Program-made: the position numbers and the translations under genes
Assembly (NCBI RefSeq): GCF_048551375.1
Contig: NZ_JBLYZJ010000008.1
Coordinates: forward strand, 87,757-151,756
Direction of reading: 5' to 3'
Origin: Faucicola sp048551375
Lineage (GTDB): Bacteria > Pseudomonadota > Gammaproteobacteria > Pseudomonadales > Moraxellaceae
DNA length: 64,000 nt
The notes under the pieces: generated by a model
The model's input: the letters and a program-made list of their open reading frames with translations, nothing else
The model's database searches: none
Told to the model about the DNA's origin: nothing
Part shown: positions 36,273 through 45,348 of the stretch, one piece after another
How positions within the stretch are numbered: the first letter of the stretch is position 1
Layout: the number at the start of each line of letters is the position of its first letter

Positions 36273-37277
36273 ATGACCTATATTTTTAACCGCTCTTTCC
36301 CCAACACTCGCCTACGCCGTCTGCGTTATAACGACAATATCCGTGCAATGGTACAAGAAACTTCGCTTGAACCGAAACATTTGATTGCCCCTGTGTTTGT
36401 ACTTGATGGTAAAAATCAACGCCAAGCCATTGCCAGTATGCCGAATGTCGAACGTATGAGCGTGGATTTGCTGATTGACCATGCCAAAGAGTTATTAAGC
36501 CTTGGTGTAACCACCATTGACCTATTTCCTGTCATTGACCCAAGCCTCAAAACCCCTTTGGCAGAAAATGCCTATGACGAAAACGGACTTGCCGTCACCG
36601 CCATTAAAGCGATTAAAGATGCCGTACCAGAAATGGTGGTGATGACCGATGTTGCCCTAGACCCTTACACCAGTCATGGACAAGATGGTGTGCTAGACGA
36701 CACAGGCTATGTGGAAAATGACCGCACCGTGGAGATTTTGGTCAAGCAAGCCCTTAGCCACGCACGAGCAGGGGCGGATATCATCTCGCCTAGTGACATG
36801 ATGGACGGACGCATTTTGGCACTTCGCCAAGCCCTTGATGGCGAAAAATTCGTCAATACCGCTATCATGGCATACTCTGCTAAATATGCCTCTGCCTATT
36901 ACGGTCCTTTTCGTGATGCGGTCGGCAGTGCAGGCAATCTCAAAGGCGGACATAAAAAACAATACCAAATGGACTTTGGCAACCGTGCCGAGGCGTTACA
37001 CGAAGTCGCCCTTGATATCCAAGAGGGAGCGGATATGGTGATGGTCAAACCCGGACAGCCGTATCTTGACCTTGTGCGAGAAGTCAAAGACACCTTTGGC
37101 GTGCCAACTTACGCTTATCAAGTTTCTGGCGAATATGCCATGCACATGGCGGCGATTCAAAACGGCTGGCTCACCGAGGCGGTAATTTTGGAAAGTTTAA
37201 TGGGCTTTCGCCGTGCAGGGGCGGATGGGATTTTGACGTATTTTGCGATGAGTGCAGGTAAAATGCTGAATAATTAA
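36273..37277 (+). CDS. hemB: Delta-aminolevulinic acid dehydratase (porphobilinogen synthase)
   Basis: A 334-residue enzyme that condenses two 5-aminolevulinate molecules to porphobilinogen in haem synthesis. The catalytic lysines are in YSAKYASAYYGPF and MVMVKPGQPYLD. The metal region reads DVALDPYTSHGQDGVLDDTG: aspartates replace the three zinc cysteines, as in the Mg2+-dependent Pseudomonas enzyme. The start ATG 36273 is preceded by GAGG. It stands alone, followed by a dense palindromic repeat region. Confidence 0.95.
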   Translation: MTYIFNRSFPNTRLRRLRYNDNIRAMVQETSLEPKHLIAPVFVLDGKNQRQAIASMPNVERMSVDLLIDHAKELLSLGVTTIDLFPVIDPSLKTPLAENAYDENGLAVTAIKAIKDAVPEMVVMTDVALDPYTSHGQDGVLDDTGYVENDRTVEILVKQALSHARAGADIISPSDMMDGRILALRQALDGEKFVNTAIMAYSAKYASAYYGPFRDAVGSAGNLKGGHKKQYQMDFGNRAEALHEVALDIQEGADMVMVKPGQPYLDLVREVKDTFGVPTYAYQVSGEYAMHMAAIQNGWLTEAVILESLMGFRRAGADGILTYFAMSAGKMLNN

Positions 37278-37687
37278 GCAACAGGACAAAATTAAACTTT
37301 GAATCCCTCCCCTAGCCCCTCCCAAAGGGAGGGGAATTCCCTCCACCTTTGGGGGTGAGAAGCACTGCTTCGTAAGGGTGGGGGTAAAGTAAGAGTAGGT
37401 AGTAAAATTTGTCCAATTATTTACCCCCAACTTTTACAACTAGAATTTGAAACTTTTTGTTACTTTTTAAGATTTTGCTCAACTTTTTGGGCGAAATATG
37501 GTTTAATAGCGTGATATTTTTGGTAATGCGATTTTTACGCAATTTAACTATCATGTTGATATCCCCATTATTTTGGCGACACGACTAAATTTTATATTAA
37601 ACCGCTTGGCTTACGGCTTGGCGGTTTTTGTGTTTTATTTGTTTAACGATTTATTAATTTTCACTCTCTTATTGTTTGGAGTTTTAT
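37278..37687. other. Intergenic region hemB-pckG with repeats and leader hairpin
   Basis: About 410 bases without a gene. The first part (37305-37388) holds CCCCTCCC-AAA-GGGAGGGG (37317-37335) and AGAAGCACTGCTTCGTAAGG, a repeat partly shared with 47570-47613. The middle is AT-rich and likely holds the pckG promoter. A GC-rich hairpin with a T-run follows at 37599-37629. Confidence 0.6.
37599..37629 (+). terminator. Terminator-like hairpin in the pckG leader
   Basis: AAACCGC (37599-37605) pairs with GCGGTTT, with a partly paired inner stem around TTACG, followed by T-rich sequence. It stands ~60 bases before the pckG start. It could terminate upstream transcription or act as an attenuator; which one is not known. 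Confidence 0.45.
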
Positions 37688-39541
37688 ATGACCACCCCGA
37701 TTGACCTTAACGTACCAAGCTATGTCAAACACCAAGGCGTGATTGATTTTGTACAGAAAATCGCTACTTTAACCAAACCTGACCGCATTGAATGGTGCGA
37801 TGGCTCGGAAGAAGAAGACCAGCGTTTGTTACAGTTGATGGTCGATAACGGTACGATGGTAAAACTCGATGAAAGCAAACGCCCCAATTCGTTTTTGGCG
37901 TGTTCTGACCCGTCGGATGTGGCTCGTGTCGAGGGTCGCACCTTTATTTGTAGCGAAAAAGAAACCGATGCAGGGGCAACCAACAACTGGGCAAACCCTA
38001 GCGAAATGCGTGAAACTTTGAACGGCTTATTTGACGGCTGTATGCAGGGTCGCACCCTGTATGTCGTGCCTTTTAGCATGGGGCCTTTGGGCAGTCATAT
38101 CGCTCATATTGGTGTGGAATTGTCCGACTCACCGTATGTCGTGGTGAACATGAAACGCATGGCTCGCATGGGTAAAGCCGTGTTTGATGTGTTGGGTACG
38201 GATGGGGAATTTGTCCCTTGTGTGCATAGCGTGGGCAAACCGTTGGCACAGGGCGAGCAAGATGTGAAATGGCCTTGCAACGACAATAAATACATCGTGC
38301 ATTACCCAGAAACTCGTGAAATCTGGTCGTATGGCTCTGGCTACGGTGGCAATGCGTTACTTGGCAAAAAGTGCTTGGCACTGCGTATCGCCTCGGTGAT
38401 GGGTCGTGAGCAAGGTTGGCTTGCCGAGCATATGTTGATTTTGGGCGTGACCAATCCGCAAGGCGAAAAACACTATGTCGCCGCCGCCTTCCCTTCTGCG
38501 TGTGGTAAAACCAACTTTGCCATGCTGATTCCACCGCAAGGTTATGAAGGTTGGAAAGTTGAAACGGTTGGTGATGATATCGCTTGGATTAAGCCGAATA
38601 AAGACGGCAAACTATATGCCATTAACCCAGAGGCAGGCTTTTTTGGCGTTGCCCCTGGTACGTCGAATTTAACCAATCCTGTCTGCCTAGACACTTTACA
38701 TAAAGACGTAATTTTCACCAATGTGGCACTCACCGATGATGGCGATGTATGGTGGGAAGGGATGTCAAAACAAGCCCCAGAGCATCTAATTGACTGGCAA
38801 GGCAACGACTGGACAGCGGAAGACGGCAAAAACGGCAAAAAATCTGCCCATGCCAATGCTCGCTTTACCGTGTCTGCCAGTAACTGCCCAATCATCGACA
38901 AAGACTGGGAAAACCCTAACGGTGTGCCAATTTCTGCCTTTATCTTCGGTGGTCGCCGTGCCGATACCATGCCGTTGGTAGTAGAAAGCTTTGACTGGGT
39001 CGATGGCGTGTATAAAGCCGCCACCATGGGTTCGGAAGTCACCGCCGCCGCCGAGGGCAAGCAAGGCGTGGTACGCCGTGACCCATTTGCGATGTTGCCT
39101 TTCACAGGCTATAACATGGGCGACTATTTCCAACACTGGCTCGATATGGGCGAAAAAGTTGCCGAACTTGCCAAACAAAACAACACCACTGCCCCAAAAA
39201 TCTTCCAAGTAAACTGGTTTAGACGGGATGCCGATGGCAAATTTGCGTGGGACGGCTATGGGCAAAATATGCGTGTGCTTGAGTGGATTTTGCAACGTAC
39301 GACTGGCAAGGGCGAGGCGGTGGAAACACCGATTGGCTATATGCCACGTTATGAAGATTTGAACTGGGAAGGGCTAGACTTTAGCCAACAGCAGTTTGAA
39401 ACGGTGACAAGTCTTGATAAGGATAAATGGCAGGCGGAATTGGCAAGCCATGATGAGTTGTTTGATAGATTGGGTAGTCAAGTGCCAGAGGCATTAAAAC
39501 AGGCTCGTCAAACGACTGGTAGCCGTGTTGAGGCGATGTGA
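37688..39541 (+). CDS. pckG: Phosphoenolpyruvate carboxykinase (GTP)
   Basis: A 617-residue GTP-dependent PEPCK that converts oxaloacetate to PEP for gluconeogenesis. It has the GTP-class kinase-1a P-loop FPSACGKTNFAM with the reactive cysteine, the kinase-2 region VGDDIAWI, and EGKQGVVRRDPFAMLPF and GYNMGDYFQHWL near the nucleotide site. Moraxellaceae use this class rather than the ATP class of E. coli. ATG 37688 has GGAG seven bases upstream; an in-frame ATG at 37676 lies before that site and is rejected. Confidence 0.96.
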   Translation: MTTPIDLNVPSYVKHQGVIDFVQKIATLTKPDRIEWCDGSEEEDQRLLQLMVDNGTMVKLDESKRPNSFLACSDPSDVARVEGRTFICSEKETDAGATNNWANPSEMRETLNGLFDGCMQGRTLYVVPFSMGPLGSHIAHIGVELSDSPYVVVNMKRMARMGKAVFDVLGTDGEFVPCVHSVGKPLAQGEQDVKWPCNDNKYIVHYPETREIWSYGSGYGGNALLGKKCLALRIASVMGREQGWLAEHMLILGVTNPQGEKHYVAAAFPSACGKTNFAMLIPPQGYEGWKVETVGDDIAWIKPNKDGKLYAINPEAGFFGVAPGTSNLTNPVCLDTLHKDVIFTNVALTDDGDVWWEGMSKQAPEHLIDWQGNDWTAEDGKNGKKSAHANARFTVSASNCPIIDKDWENPNGVPISAFIFGGRRADTMPLVVESFDWVDGVYKAATMGSEVTAAAEGKQGVVRRDPFAMLPFTGYNMGDYFQHWLDMGEKVAELAKQNNTTAPKIFQVNWFRRDADGKFAWDGYGQNMRVLEWILQRTTGKGEAVETPIGYMPRYEDLNWEGLDFSQQQFETVTSLDKDKWQAELASHDELFDRLGSQVPEALKQARQTTGSRVEAM

Positions 39542-39570
39542 TTTTCTCATTGATTTTCTGATACTGTTAA

Positions 39571-39597
39571 AAAGCCCAATTTGATGAATTGGGCTTT
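39571..39597. terminator. Bidirectional terminator after pckG
   Basis: AAAGCCCAATT (39571-39581) and AATTGGGCTTT (39587-39597) pair perfectly around a 5-base loop, between convergent genes. It can serve both strands, though the T-runs are short. Confidence 0.75.
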
Positions 39598-39604
39598 ACC
39601 TTCA

Positions 39605-40099
39605 TTAGTATATATTTTGACAAATACTTCGTTGTGACTGATTCTTATACCATTCTTGCAACTGTAGGTCGCCACCCACATTGATTCCCCAATAGTAAGA
39701 CGCATCGAAAAATAAACTTTGGTTATTACTGATTTGAAATAACAAAGCTTCACAGGTTATAGTTTTTTCTAAGTCATCTACCTCATTAAAAGTTATGATT
39801 TTTTCAATTCGATTTGAGGCATCATCATCAACCAAAAGTAATTTAATGATAGAATTTTTATAAAATGGCATATCTTCAATTTCTGGTATCTCTTTATAAT
39901 CTATAACATCACTTTTACTCACTGTAATTAGGCTATCTTTTGCTTCGATTTTTACATAACATTGATTAAAAGCAATAAAAAATACTTGGTTATTATTTAT
40001 CAATTCAATTTCATTGCCTTTCATTGACACTAAACCGATTTGGACTATGTCTGTTATGTCATCACTTTTCAATATATTTAAAATATTTTTCATTGTCAT
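39605..40099 (-). CDS. Hypothetical protein, AT-rich gene
   Basis: A 164-residue soluble acidic protein (162 if it starts at ATG 40093). I do not recognise it. It is rich in Ile, Asn and Asp, predicted mostly beta-strand, and ends with DASYYWGINVGGD and QEWYKNQSQ. It has no signal peptide. Base composition is lower in GC than pckG, suggesting a different history. There is no clear Shine-Dalgarno before either ATG. Small orphan proteins of this kind are sometimes immunity proteins, but nothing here proves that. Confidence 0.55.
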   Translation of the reverse strand: MTMKNILNILKSDDITDIVQIGLVSMKGNEIELINNNQVFFIAFNQCYVKIEAKDSLITVSKSDVIDYKEIPEIEDMPFYKNSIIKLLLVDDDASNRIEKIITFNEVDDLEKTITCEALLFQISNNQSLFFDASYYWGINVGGDLQLQEWYKNQSQRSICQNIY

Positions 40100-40349
40100 A
40101 ATTTTTTTGTTTTAAACTCAAACATTTTGAAAAATCAATTTACCACAACCCTACCCACGACCACCAATCCAAATTTACAAATATCGTCATTAAACCCCCA
40201 AAATGTTACCCAAATCTATCTTGGCAAGCCCAAAAAATTAAGGCACAATAGCTTATACAAAGAAAAAACAAAAATTTAAAAACAAATGGACAAAATGGGC
40301 TAACCCCCACCAACTCCAAGTAATGGAAAAATGCAAAGAGGCACTCACC

Positions 40350-40538
40350 ATGCGTGAACACCTATTTAACCACCCCCTAAAAAACGTCATACTTGCCGTT
40401 GTCATGATGCTATTTTTGGCAATCAGCTTTAAAATCGGTGGCGACCTATCAACCGATAACCCAAGCGTCAGCCAAACCGACAGCGTGATTAGTACACTTA
40501 ATCAGCCTAATCAACCTGTAATACCAACTACCGAGTAG
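40350..40538 (+). CDS. Small single-pass membrane protein
   Basis: A 62-residue protein, MREHLFNHPLKNVILAVVMM at the start, with one membrane helix at about residues 11-30 and a short Ser/Asn/Gln/Pro-rich tail. AAGAGG stands eight bases before ATG 40350, which is why I prefer it over ATG 40323. It is alone on the plus strand in an AT-rich pocket. No family is recognised. Confidence 0.5.
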   Translation: MREHLFNHPLKNVILAVVMMLFLAISFKIGGDLSTDNPSVSQTDSVISTLNQPNQPVIPTTE

Positions 40539-40602
40539 AGAATAAACAAGTAGTTGGTCGCTAAAGTTTCTTAAACTGTTAAGGGTTAAACGGTTCGTTG
40601 TG

Positions 40603-40974
40603 TTATTTTGTTAGGCTTACACGACATACTGTTTCATCGCCATTATTAGATAGACAGCCCTGTTCTAACTTTTTACTCTTATTATACATTTCGATATAGT
40701 TCCCATCGCTAGTAATATGGTAGAAAGTATCATCTTCTTTAGACCACATAAAATTCTGATATTTACCTTTATAGACAGTAAAAGGCTTGTGTTCAAAATT
40801 TTCACCAATGATGGTAACATTACCATTTTTTTTGATAGTCATTAACCGATTGTTAATTGTACCGCCATTAAAGTTAAATTCTGCCTCCCCTACGAAGGGC
40901 AGTTTTGGTGAGGTTACAGCGATTGCAGATGAGCAAATAGCTGATAAGGTAGCAAGTAAGAGAAGTTTTTTCAT
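40603..40974 (-). CDS. Small secreted hypothetical protein
   Basis: A 123-residue protein with a clear signal peptide (MKKLLLLATLSAICSSAIA) and an ~104-residue mature part rich in Asn, Lys and aromatic residues, probably beta-sheet. Two cysteines near the C-terminus (QGCLSNNGDETVCRV) could form a disulfide in the periplasm. AAGGA precedes the ATG by seven bases. It follows the WG-repeat gene after 14 bases, so the two likely form an operon. Not recognised. Confidence 0.65.
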   Translation of the reverse strand: MKKLLLLATLSAICSSAIAVTSPKLPFVGEAEFNFNGGTINNRLMTIKKNGNVTIIGENFEHKPFTVYKGKYQNFMWSKEDDTFYHITSDGNYIEMYNKSKKLEQGCLSNNGDETVCRVSLTK

Positions 40975-40988
40975 ATTAATTCCTTGTT

Positions 40989-41813
40989 TTAGTGACAGTT
41001 TACTGTTTTGCCTTGTGTGTTAATGCAAGATTTTTTACCATTTGCTGTCGTAACTTGAGCTTTGCCATTAACAAATCCGAGTGAATCAGCATAATCGTCT
41101 TCTTCATAGTAACGATATTTGATAGGAATCACAATCGCACCAGCTTTATTGATAAAACCATATTTATCGCCTTTAATAAACACTGCTAAACCATTCGAGA
41201 AATCCCTAGCATCACCATCAACGGATACAGCAACTTTGCCTGTTTTATCGATGTATTGTGTCTTAATTTTTTGGGAATTACTTGGTAAGCTGACTCTAGC
41301 TAATCCTTCTGAAAAACTATTTGCAGAATCGAATCTTGCAGGAATAATCATGCGATTATTTTTATCAATGTAACCATAACGATTATCATCATTACCTACA
41401 ACCGCTAAGCCGTCGCTAAAGTTTTCTGCACTGGTATATTGAAACGGAATCACAGTTTTACCAGTTTTATCAATAAAACCATAAATACTTTGCCCAAAGA
41501 TATTTGCGTTAGGGTCAGTTTTTTTACCAACTGCTACCAAACCTTCAGAAAAATCATTCATTTCTAAATCTTCACCACCCTCACCGACTATATTCGGTGC
41601 ATAAACAAATGGAATAATAGTTTTGCCATTTTTATCAACATAGCCACCGATATACTCATTATTATTTTGCGGTTTTACCACACCTGATAGACCTTCAACA
41701 AGACAGCCAACATATTCAGCCCCTTTGACAGTGGGTTTGGCACATTCTGCATGAGAGAATTGCGTTAATAATAGAGATGTAGCTATAGCAGTAGCTTTTA
41801 GGGATATGTTCAT
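40989..41813 (-). CDS. Secreted WG-repeat protein
   Basis: A 274-residue protein with a signal peptide (cleavage near FSHAEC). It has about five to six WG-type repeats, each of the form YGFIDKTGKTVIPFQY followed by a segment like ENFSDGLAVV (FSEGLA, FSDGLA, FSNGLA). WG repeats form beta structures seen in secreted or surface proteins; the function is unknown. There are four cysteines in two pairs, two near the N-terminus and two at the C-terminus (SCINTQGKTVNC). It is first in a two-gene unit with the small secreted protein downstream. Confidence 0.75.
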   Translation of the reverse strand: MNISLKATAIATSLLLTQFSHAECAKPTVKGAEYVGCLVEGLSGVVKPQNNNEYIGGYVDKNGKTIIPFVYAPNIVGEGGEDLEMNDFSEGLVAVGKKTDPNANIFGQSIYGFIDKTGKTVIPFQYTSAENFSDGLAVVGNDDNRYGYIDKNNRMIIPARFDSANSFSEGLARVSLPSNSQKIKTQYIDKTGKVAVSVDGDARDFSNGLAVFIKGDKYGFINKAGAIVIPIKYRYYEEDDYADSLGFVNGKAQVTTANGKKSCINTQGKTVNCH

Positions 41814-42119
41814 GATAGTTTGGAATCCTTTGGTTTTAACAAAATAATTGACACTAGTTTACTTGAATTGCAACTTAAAACAAATAAATTTAAAAAGAAA
41901 TTTGCAGATTAAAGCTAAAAAATCATTAATTTTCATGTTTTACGATAATATCTTTAACTATTAACTAGTGAGATTATTCCCCAATTTTAAGTCGATGATT
42001 GAAATCAGATAACATCACAGCCAAAATTTTTCCTATTCCTTAGAATATCCCTTTTTTTTATCAAGTTTATACTATAATAGTCGCTCGTCAATTTTTATCC
42101 CATCTAAACGGAAACGACT
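41814..42119. other. Divergent AT-rich gap upstream of rep
   Basis: About 306 bases with no gene. It holds the promoters of the WG-repeat gene and rep. A consensus -10 TATAAT at 42073-42078 faces rep, but no good -35 is seen. Confidence 0.4.
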
Positions 42120-44153
42120 ATGAGCCAACTCAACCCCCAACAACTCGAAGCCATGAAAGACGTATCAGGCCCTCTACTGGTCTTGGCTGGGGCTGGGTCT
42201 GGCAAGACTTCCGTGATTACTCGCAAAATCGCCTACCTCATTGAGCAGTGCCAAATGCCTGCCGAGCGTATCACCGCTGTGACTTTTACCAACAAAGCCG
42301 CTCGTGAGATGAAAGCCCGTGTGCAAAAACTATTGCCTGCGGAAAAAACTCGTGGCTTGACCGTTTCGACCTTTCACCAGTTTGGGTTACAGTTTTTACG
42401 CTATGAACTCATGCACACGCCACTCAAGGGCAATTTTTCGATTATGGACAGCGAGGACAGCAAACGCCTACTCATGGATTTAATGGTGCGTGACAACATG
42501 AGTGGGGCGGAAAGCCGAGAATTGGTCGGCAAAGCGATTAAGATGATTTCAGATTGGAAAAATGACTTGATTCCGCCCGAAAAAGCCATGGAAACCCTAT
42601 CCGACCCAGAAGATATGCTATTTGCCACGCTGTACCAACTGTATGAGCGGAATTTGCGTGCCTATAATGCGGTGGATTTTGATGATTTGATTGTGCTACC
42701 CACCATGATTTTGCGTGACAACACCACCGTGCGTGACAAATGGCAGGCTCGGATTCGCTATTTGTTGGTGGATGAGTACCAAGACACCAACACCGCCCAA
42801 TATGAGTTGATTAAACTGTTGGTGGGCGTGCAACCACGTTTTACCGTGGTGGGCGATGACGACCAGTCGATTTATGCGTGGCGTGGGGCAAAACCTGAAA
42901 ATATGGCGTTGTTGCAAGAGGATTTTCCAAGGCTAAAAGTCATTAAACTGGAGCAAAATTACCGCTCAACGTCTCGCATTTTGCACGCTGCCAACTCGGT
43001 GATTACCAATAACGAGCATTTATTTGAAAAAAAACTCTGGTCGGATAAAGGGCATGGCGAGCTGATTCGAGTGATTAATTGTCGCAATGACGATGACGAG
43101 GCGGAAAGGGTCGCCAAAGAAATCATCACCCATAAACTGCGTAACGGCAACGACTGGGAGCAATATGCCGTGCTATACCGCAGTAACTTTCAAGCTCGGA
43201 TGCTCGAGGCTCAACTGCGACAGCTACAGATTCCCTATAAACTGTCTGGCGGTACGTCATTTTTTGCTCGCAGTGAAATTAAAGACATCATGAGTTATCT
43301 ACGCTTGATTTTGAACCCTGAAGACGATTCGGCATTTTTGCGAGTGATTAACACGCCAAAGCGTGGATTAGGGCCTGCGAGTCTTGAGAAATTGGGGCTG
43401 TTTGCTCAAGAACATCAGATTTCACTCCTTATGGCAAGCGGTCACAGTGGCTTGACCCACGTTTTGCCCAAAAAAGCCAGTGGTGAACTTGCCGAATTTG
43501 CCGAGTTTATCGAACGCTATACCCAAGAGTTGTATCAGCACCCAGACCCTGTGCCACTCGTTAAGCAGATGATTGACGAAACAGGCTATATGGACCTTGT
43601 GCGTCAAGAGGCGAAAACCCCACAGCAAGAAAAGATACGCATTGACAATATCGAAACCCTGTACGCCAGTATCCAAAATTTGATAAATAAAGCCGATGAT
43701 GACGATGACCGCACCATTGATGCGGTGATTCGTAAACTGGTGCTACTCGATATGCTCGAGCAACAGCAAGAAGAAGAAAATACCAATAAAGTCAATCTGA
43801 TGACGCTACACGCCGCCAAAGGCTTGGAGTTTGACTATGTGTATATCATGGGGCTTGAGGAAGAATTGCTACCGCATAAAAACTCCATCATCGCCGAAAG
43901 TATCGAAGAAGAACGCCGTCTGATGTATGTGGGTATTACTCGTGCAAGAAAGGAACTGACTCTACTCCACGCCAGCCAACGCCGTGGTGGTGGACAAATG
44001 AAAACCACCTCGCCTAGCCGATTTTTAGAAGAATTGCCACTCGAACACCTTGATGCACCGAGCATGAAAAAAGCAGGGGCAAGCAATCAACCTAAGAAAA
44101 CGGCGGATGATTATTTGGCGAATATCAAAGCGTTGTTAGAGGGGAAAAAATAA
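42120..44153 (+). CDS. rep: ATP-dependent DNA helicase Rep
   Basis: A 677-residue superfamily 1A 3'-5' helicase, matching E. coli Rep in length (673) and N-terminal sequence. Motifs: Q motif LNPQQLEAM, Walker A LAGAGSGKTSVIT, motif Ia TFTNKAAREMK, Walker B VDEYQDTN, motif III GDDDQSIYAWRGA, motif IV EQNYRSTSRIL, motif V TLHAAKGLEFDYV and motif VI YVGITRARKEL. Rep helps restart stalled forks and clears proteins from DNA. Rep is preferred over UvrD because of the shorter C-terminus. It is followed by a palindromic repeat likely to serve as terminator. Confidence 0.93.
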   Translation: MSQLNPQQLEAMKDVSGPLLVLAGAGSGKTSVITRKIAYLIEQCQMPAERITAVTFTNKAAREMKARVQKLLPAEKTRGLTVSTFHQFGLQFLRYELMHTPLKGNFSIMDSEDSKRLLMDLMVRDNMSGAESRELVGKAIKMISDWKNDLIPPEKAMETLSDPEDMLFATLYQLYERNLRAYNAVDFDDLIVLPTMILRDNTTVRDKWQARIRYLLVDEYQDTNTAQYELIKLLVGVQPRFTVVGDDDQSIYAWRGAKPENMALLQEDFPRLKVIKLEQNYRSTSRILHAANSVITNNEHLFEKKLWSDKGHGELIRVINCRNDDDEAERVAKEIITHKLRNGNDWEQYAVLYRSNFQARMLEAQLRQLQIPYKLSGGTSFFARSEIKDIMSYLRLILNPEDDSAFLRVINTPKRGLGPASLEKLGLFAQEHQISLLMASGHSGLTHVLPKKASGELAEFAEFIERYTQELYQHPDPVPLVKQMIDETGYMDLVRQEAKTPQQEKIRIDNIETLYASIQNLINKADDDDDRTIDAVIRKLVLLDMLEQQQEEENTNKVNLMTLHAAKGLEFDYVYIMGLEEELLPHKNSIIAESIEEERRLMYVGITRARKELTLLHASQRRGGGQMKTTSPSRFLEELPLEHLDAPSMKKAGASNQPKKTADDYLANIKALLEGKK

Positions 44154-44179
44154 TAATAGCGTCAATATTATAGGTCAAA

Positions 44180-44220
44180 AGCCCCCTCTTTTGTAAAGAG
44201 GGGGTTGGGGGAGATTCAAA
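44180..44220. repeat. Dispersed CCCCCTCTTT palindrome, copy B3
   Basis: GCCCCCTCTTTTGTAAAGAG followed by GGGGTTGGGGGAGATTCAAA, nearly identical to the copy at 33796-33833. It lies 27 bases after the rep stop and forms a strong stem. Confidence 0.75.
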
Positions 44221-44251
44221 GCAGATAATAACAAATATGTGTTACCTATTT

Positions 44252-44373
44252 TATCAGTTGTAACCAAATATGTCTTTACCCTATCAGATGTAACAAAATA
44301 TTAAATACTTGATATATAAGAACTTTATTAAAACCTCACTCATTTATCCGCCTCAAAATGTAAGCAAATATTG
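44252..44373 (+). promoter_or_regulatory. Three imperfect direct repeats, OmpR-like spacing
   Basis: TATCAGTTGTAACCAAATAT (44252-44271), TATCAGATGTAACAAAATAT (44282-44301) and CTCAAAATGTAAGCAAATAT (44352-44371). Starts are 30 and 70 bases apart, near whole helical turns. They resemble the TGTAACA-type sites bound by OmpR upstream of porin genes. The binding protein is inferred. Confidence 0.4.
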
Positions 44374-44549
44374 CAATAATTATTACAAAATATTTCAAAC
44401 TGGTATTAGAGTAACATTTTGGGAAAATTTAGTTGCATAACATTACGTCATATCATTCAAACACTGACAAACTTTTTGATTTATCTTGGTATTATGTGTT
44501 CATCGACAGCGAAGTACAAATAATCATTAAATGGCTTCATCGCTAACAC

Positions 44550-44568
44550 AATGATTATCATTCATTAC
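44550..44568. promoter_or_regulatory. Possible Fur box
   Basis: The core AATGATTATCATT (44550-44562) matches 12 of 13 central positions of the Fur consensus palindrome; the outer bases match poorly. It lies ~55 bases before the barrel gene start. Confidence 0.35.
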
Positions 44569-44616
44569 CCCCTTAAACTTTCTCGCTGTACATGACTTCT
44601 TACTAAGGAGAAGAAA

Positions 44617-45171
44617 ATGAAAACTCTAACTAAAACTTTATTGGCATTGACTGCTGGTACTTTAATGACTGCTGGTGCAAATGCTGCCCTATATCAACAC
44701 ACTTCTCACAATGCTTATGCAGGTCAACCTTACGTTGGCGTAAAAGCTGGTCAAGTGACTGCTGATGTTAATAACGTAGATAATGACAATGCCACTGTTT
44801 ATGGTATCTATGGTGGTTATAACTTTGATCCAAATTTTGGTGTAGAAGCTGAGTACGTTGGCTCAGATAAAGAAAAAGTCAATGGTTTTGATGTAAAAGG
44901 TCATACCTTCGGTGCTTATGGTACTTATCGTATGGGTATCCCAAATGTACCTGTATATGGTAAAGCCAAACTGGGTATCGCTCAAGCTAAAGGTGAAGTC
45001 AGTACCACTGGTTATTCAAGCGATGCGAGCAAAACTGGCGTTGCAGGTGGTTTAGGTCTTGGCTTTAACGCAACACCAAACATTGCTGTAGAAGCTGAAT
45101 ATGATTGGTTGCCTTCAGTAGAAAATATTGACACTAACCTTTGGACCATCGGTGCTCATTATAAATTCTAA
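44617..45171 (+). CDS. Small outer-membrane beta-barrel protein (OmpA/Opa-like)
   Basis: A 184-residue protein with a signal peptide (MKTLTKTLLALTAGTLMTAGANA) and a mature part that alternates as in an 8-stranded barrel: YVGVKAGQV, YGIYGGYNF, FGVEAEYVGS, TFGAYGTYRM, VYGKAKLGIAQAKGE, GVAGGLGLGFN, IAVEAEYDWL. It ends in WTIGAHYKF, with the terminal Phe recognised by the BAM machinery. This fits the opacity/OmpW-like small barrel group; ligand or role is unknown. AAGGAG lies six bases before the ATG. Codon use favours highly expressed codons, and a strong terminator follows. Confidence 0.85.
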   Translation: MKTLTKTLLALTAGTLMTAGANAALYQHTSHNAYAGQPYVGVKAGQVTADVNNVDNDNATVYGIYGGYNFDPNFGVEAEYVGSDKEKVNGFDVKGHTFGAYGTYRMGIPNVPVYGKAKLGIAQAKGEVSTTGYSSDASKTGVAGGLGLGFNATPNIAVEAEYDWLPSVENIDTNLWTIGAHYKF

Positions 45172-45237
45172 TGCCACTTAGCGTCAGTTGACCCATCGTT
45201 TTATCAGATTGGTTAATAGAAATAAAAAGCTACAAAT

Positions 45238-45270
45238 AAAAAGCGATAACTTTCGGGTTATCGCTTTTTT
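45238..45270 (+). terminator. Terminator after the outer-membrane barrel gene
   Basis: AAAAAGCGATAAC (45238-45250) and GTTATCGCTTTTTT (45257-45270) form a 13-bp stem with a 6-base loop and a T-run. Confidence 0.88.
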
Positions 45271-45348
45271 TAGTACAATATCTTTTGGCAGAAATCTGTT
45301 ACTGCCTCAAGCGAGTGAGTTTAATTAAAAGCAAAGCAAGGACATCTC

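Larger units (their letters stand above)
44154..44616. other. Long intergenic region upstream of the outer-membrane barrel gene
   Basis: About 463 bases with no gene. It holds repeat B3, three similar direct repeats, a Fur-like site and the ribosome site AAGGAG of the next gene. Described separately below. Confidence 0.6.

Noticed and set aside
38542..39105. 187-codon open frame on the minus strand opposite pckG
   Set aside because: It lies fully antisense to a well-supported gene, has no ribosome site and its protein resembles no family; it is a product of codon bias in pckG.
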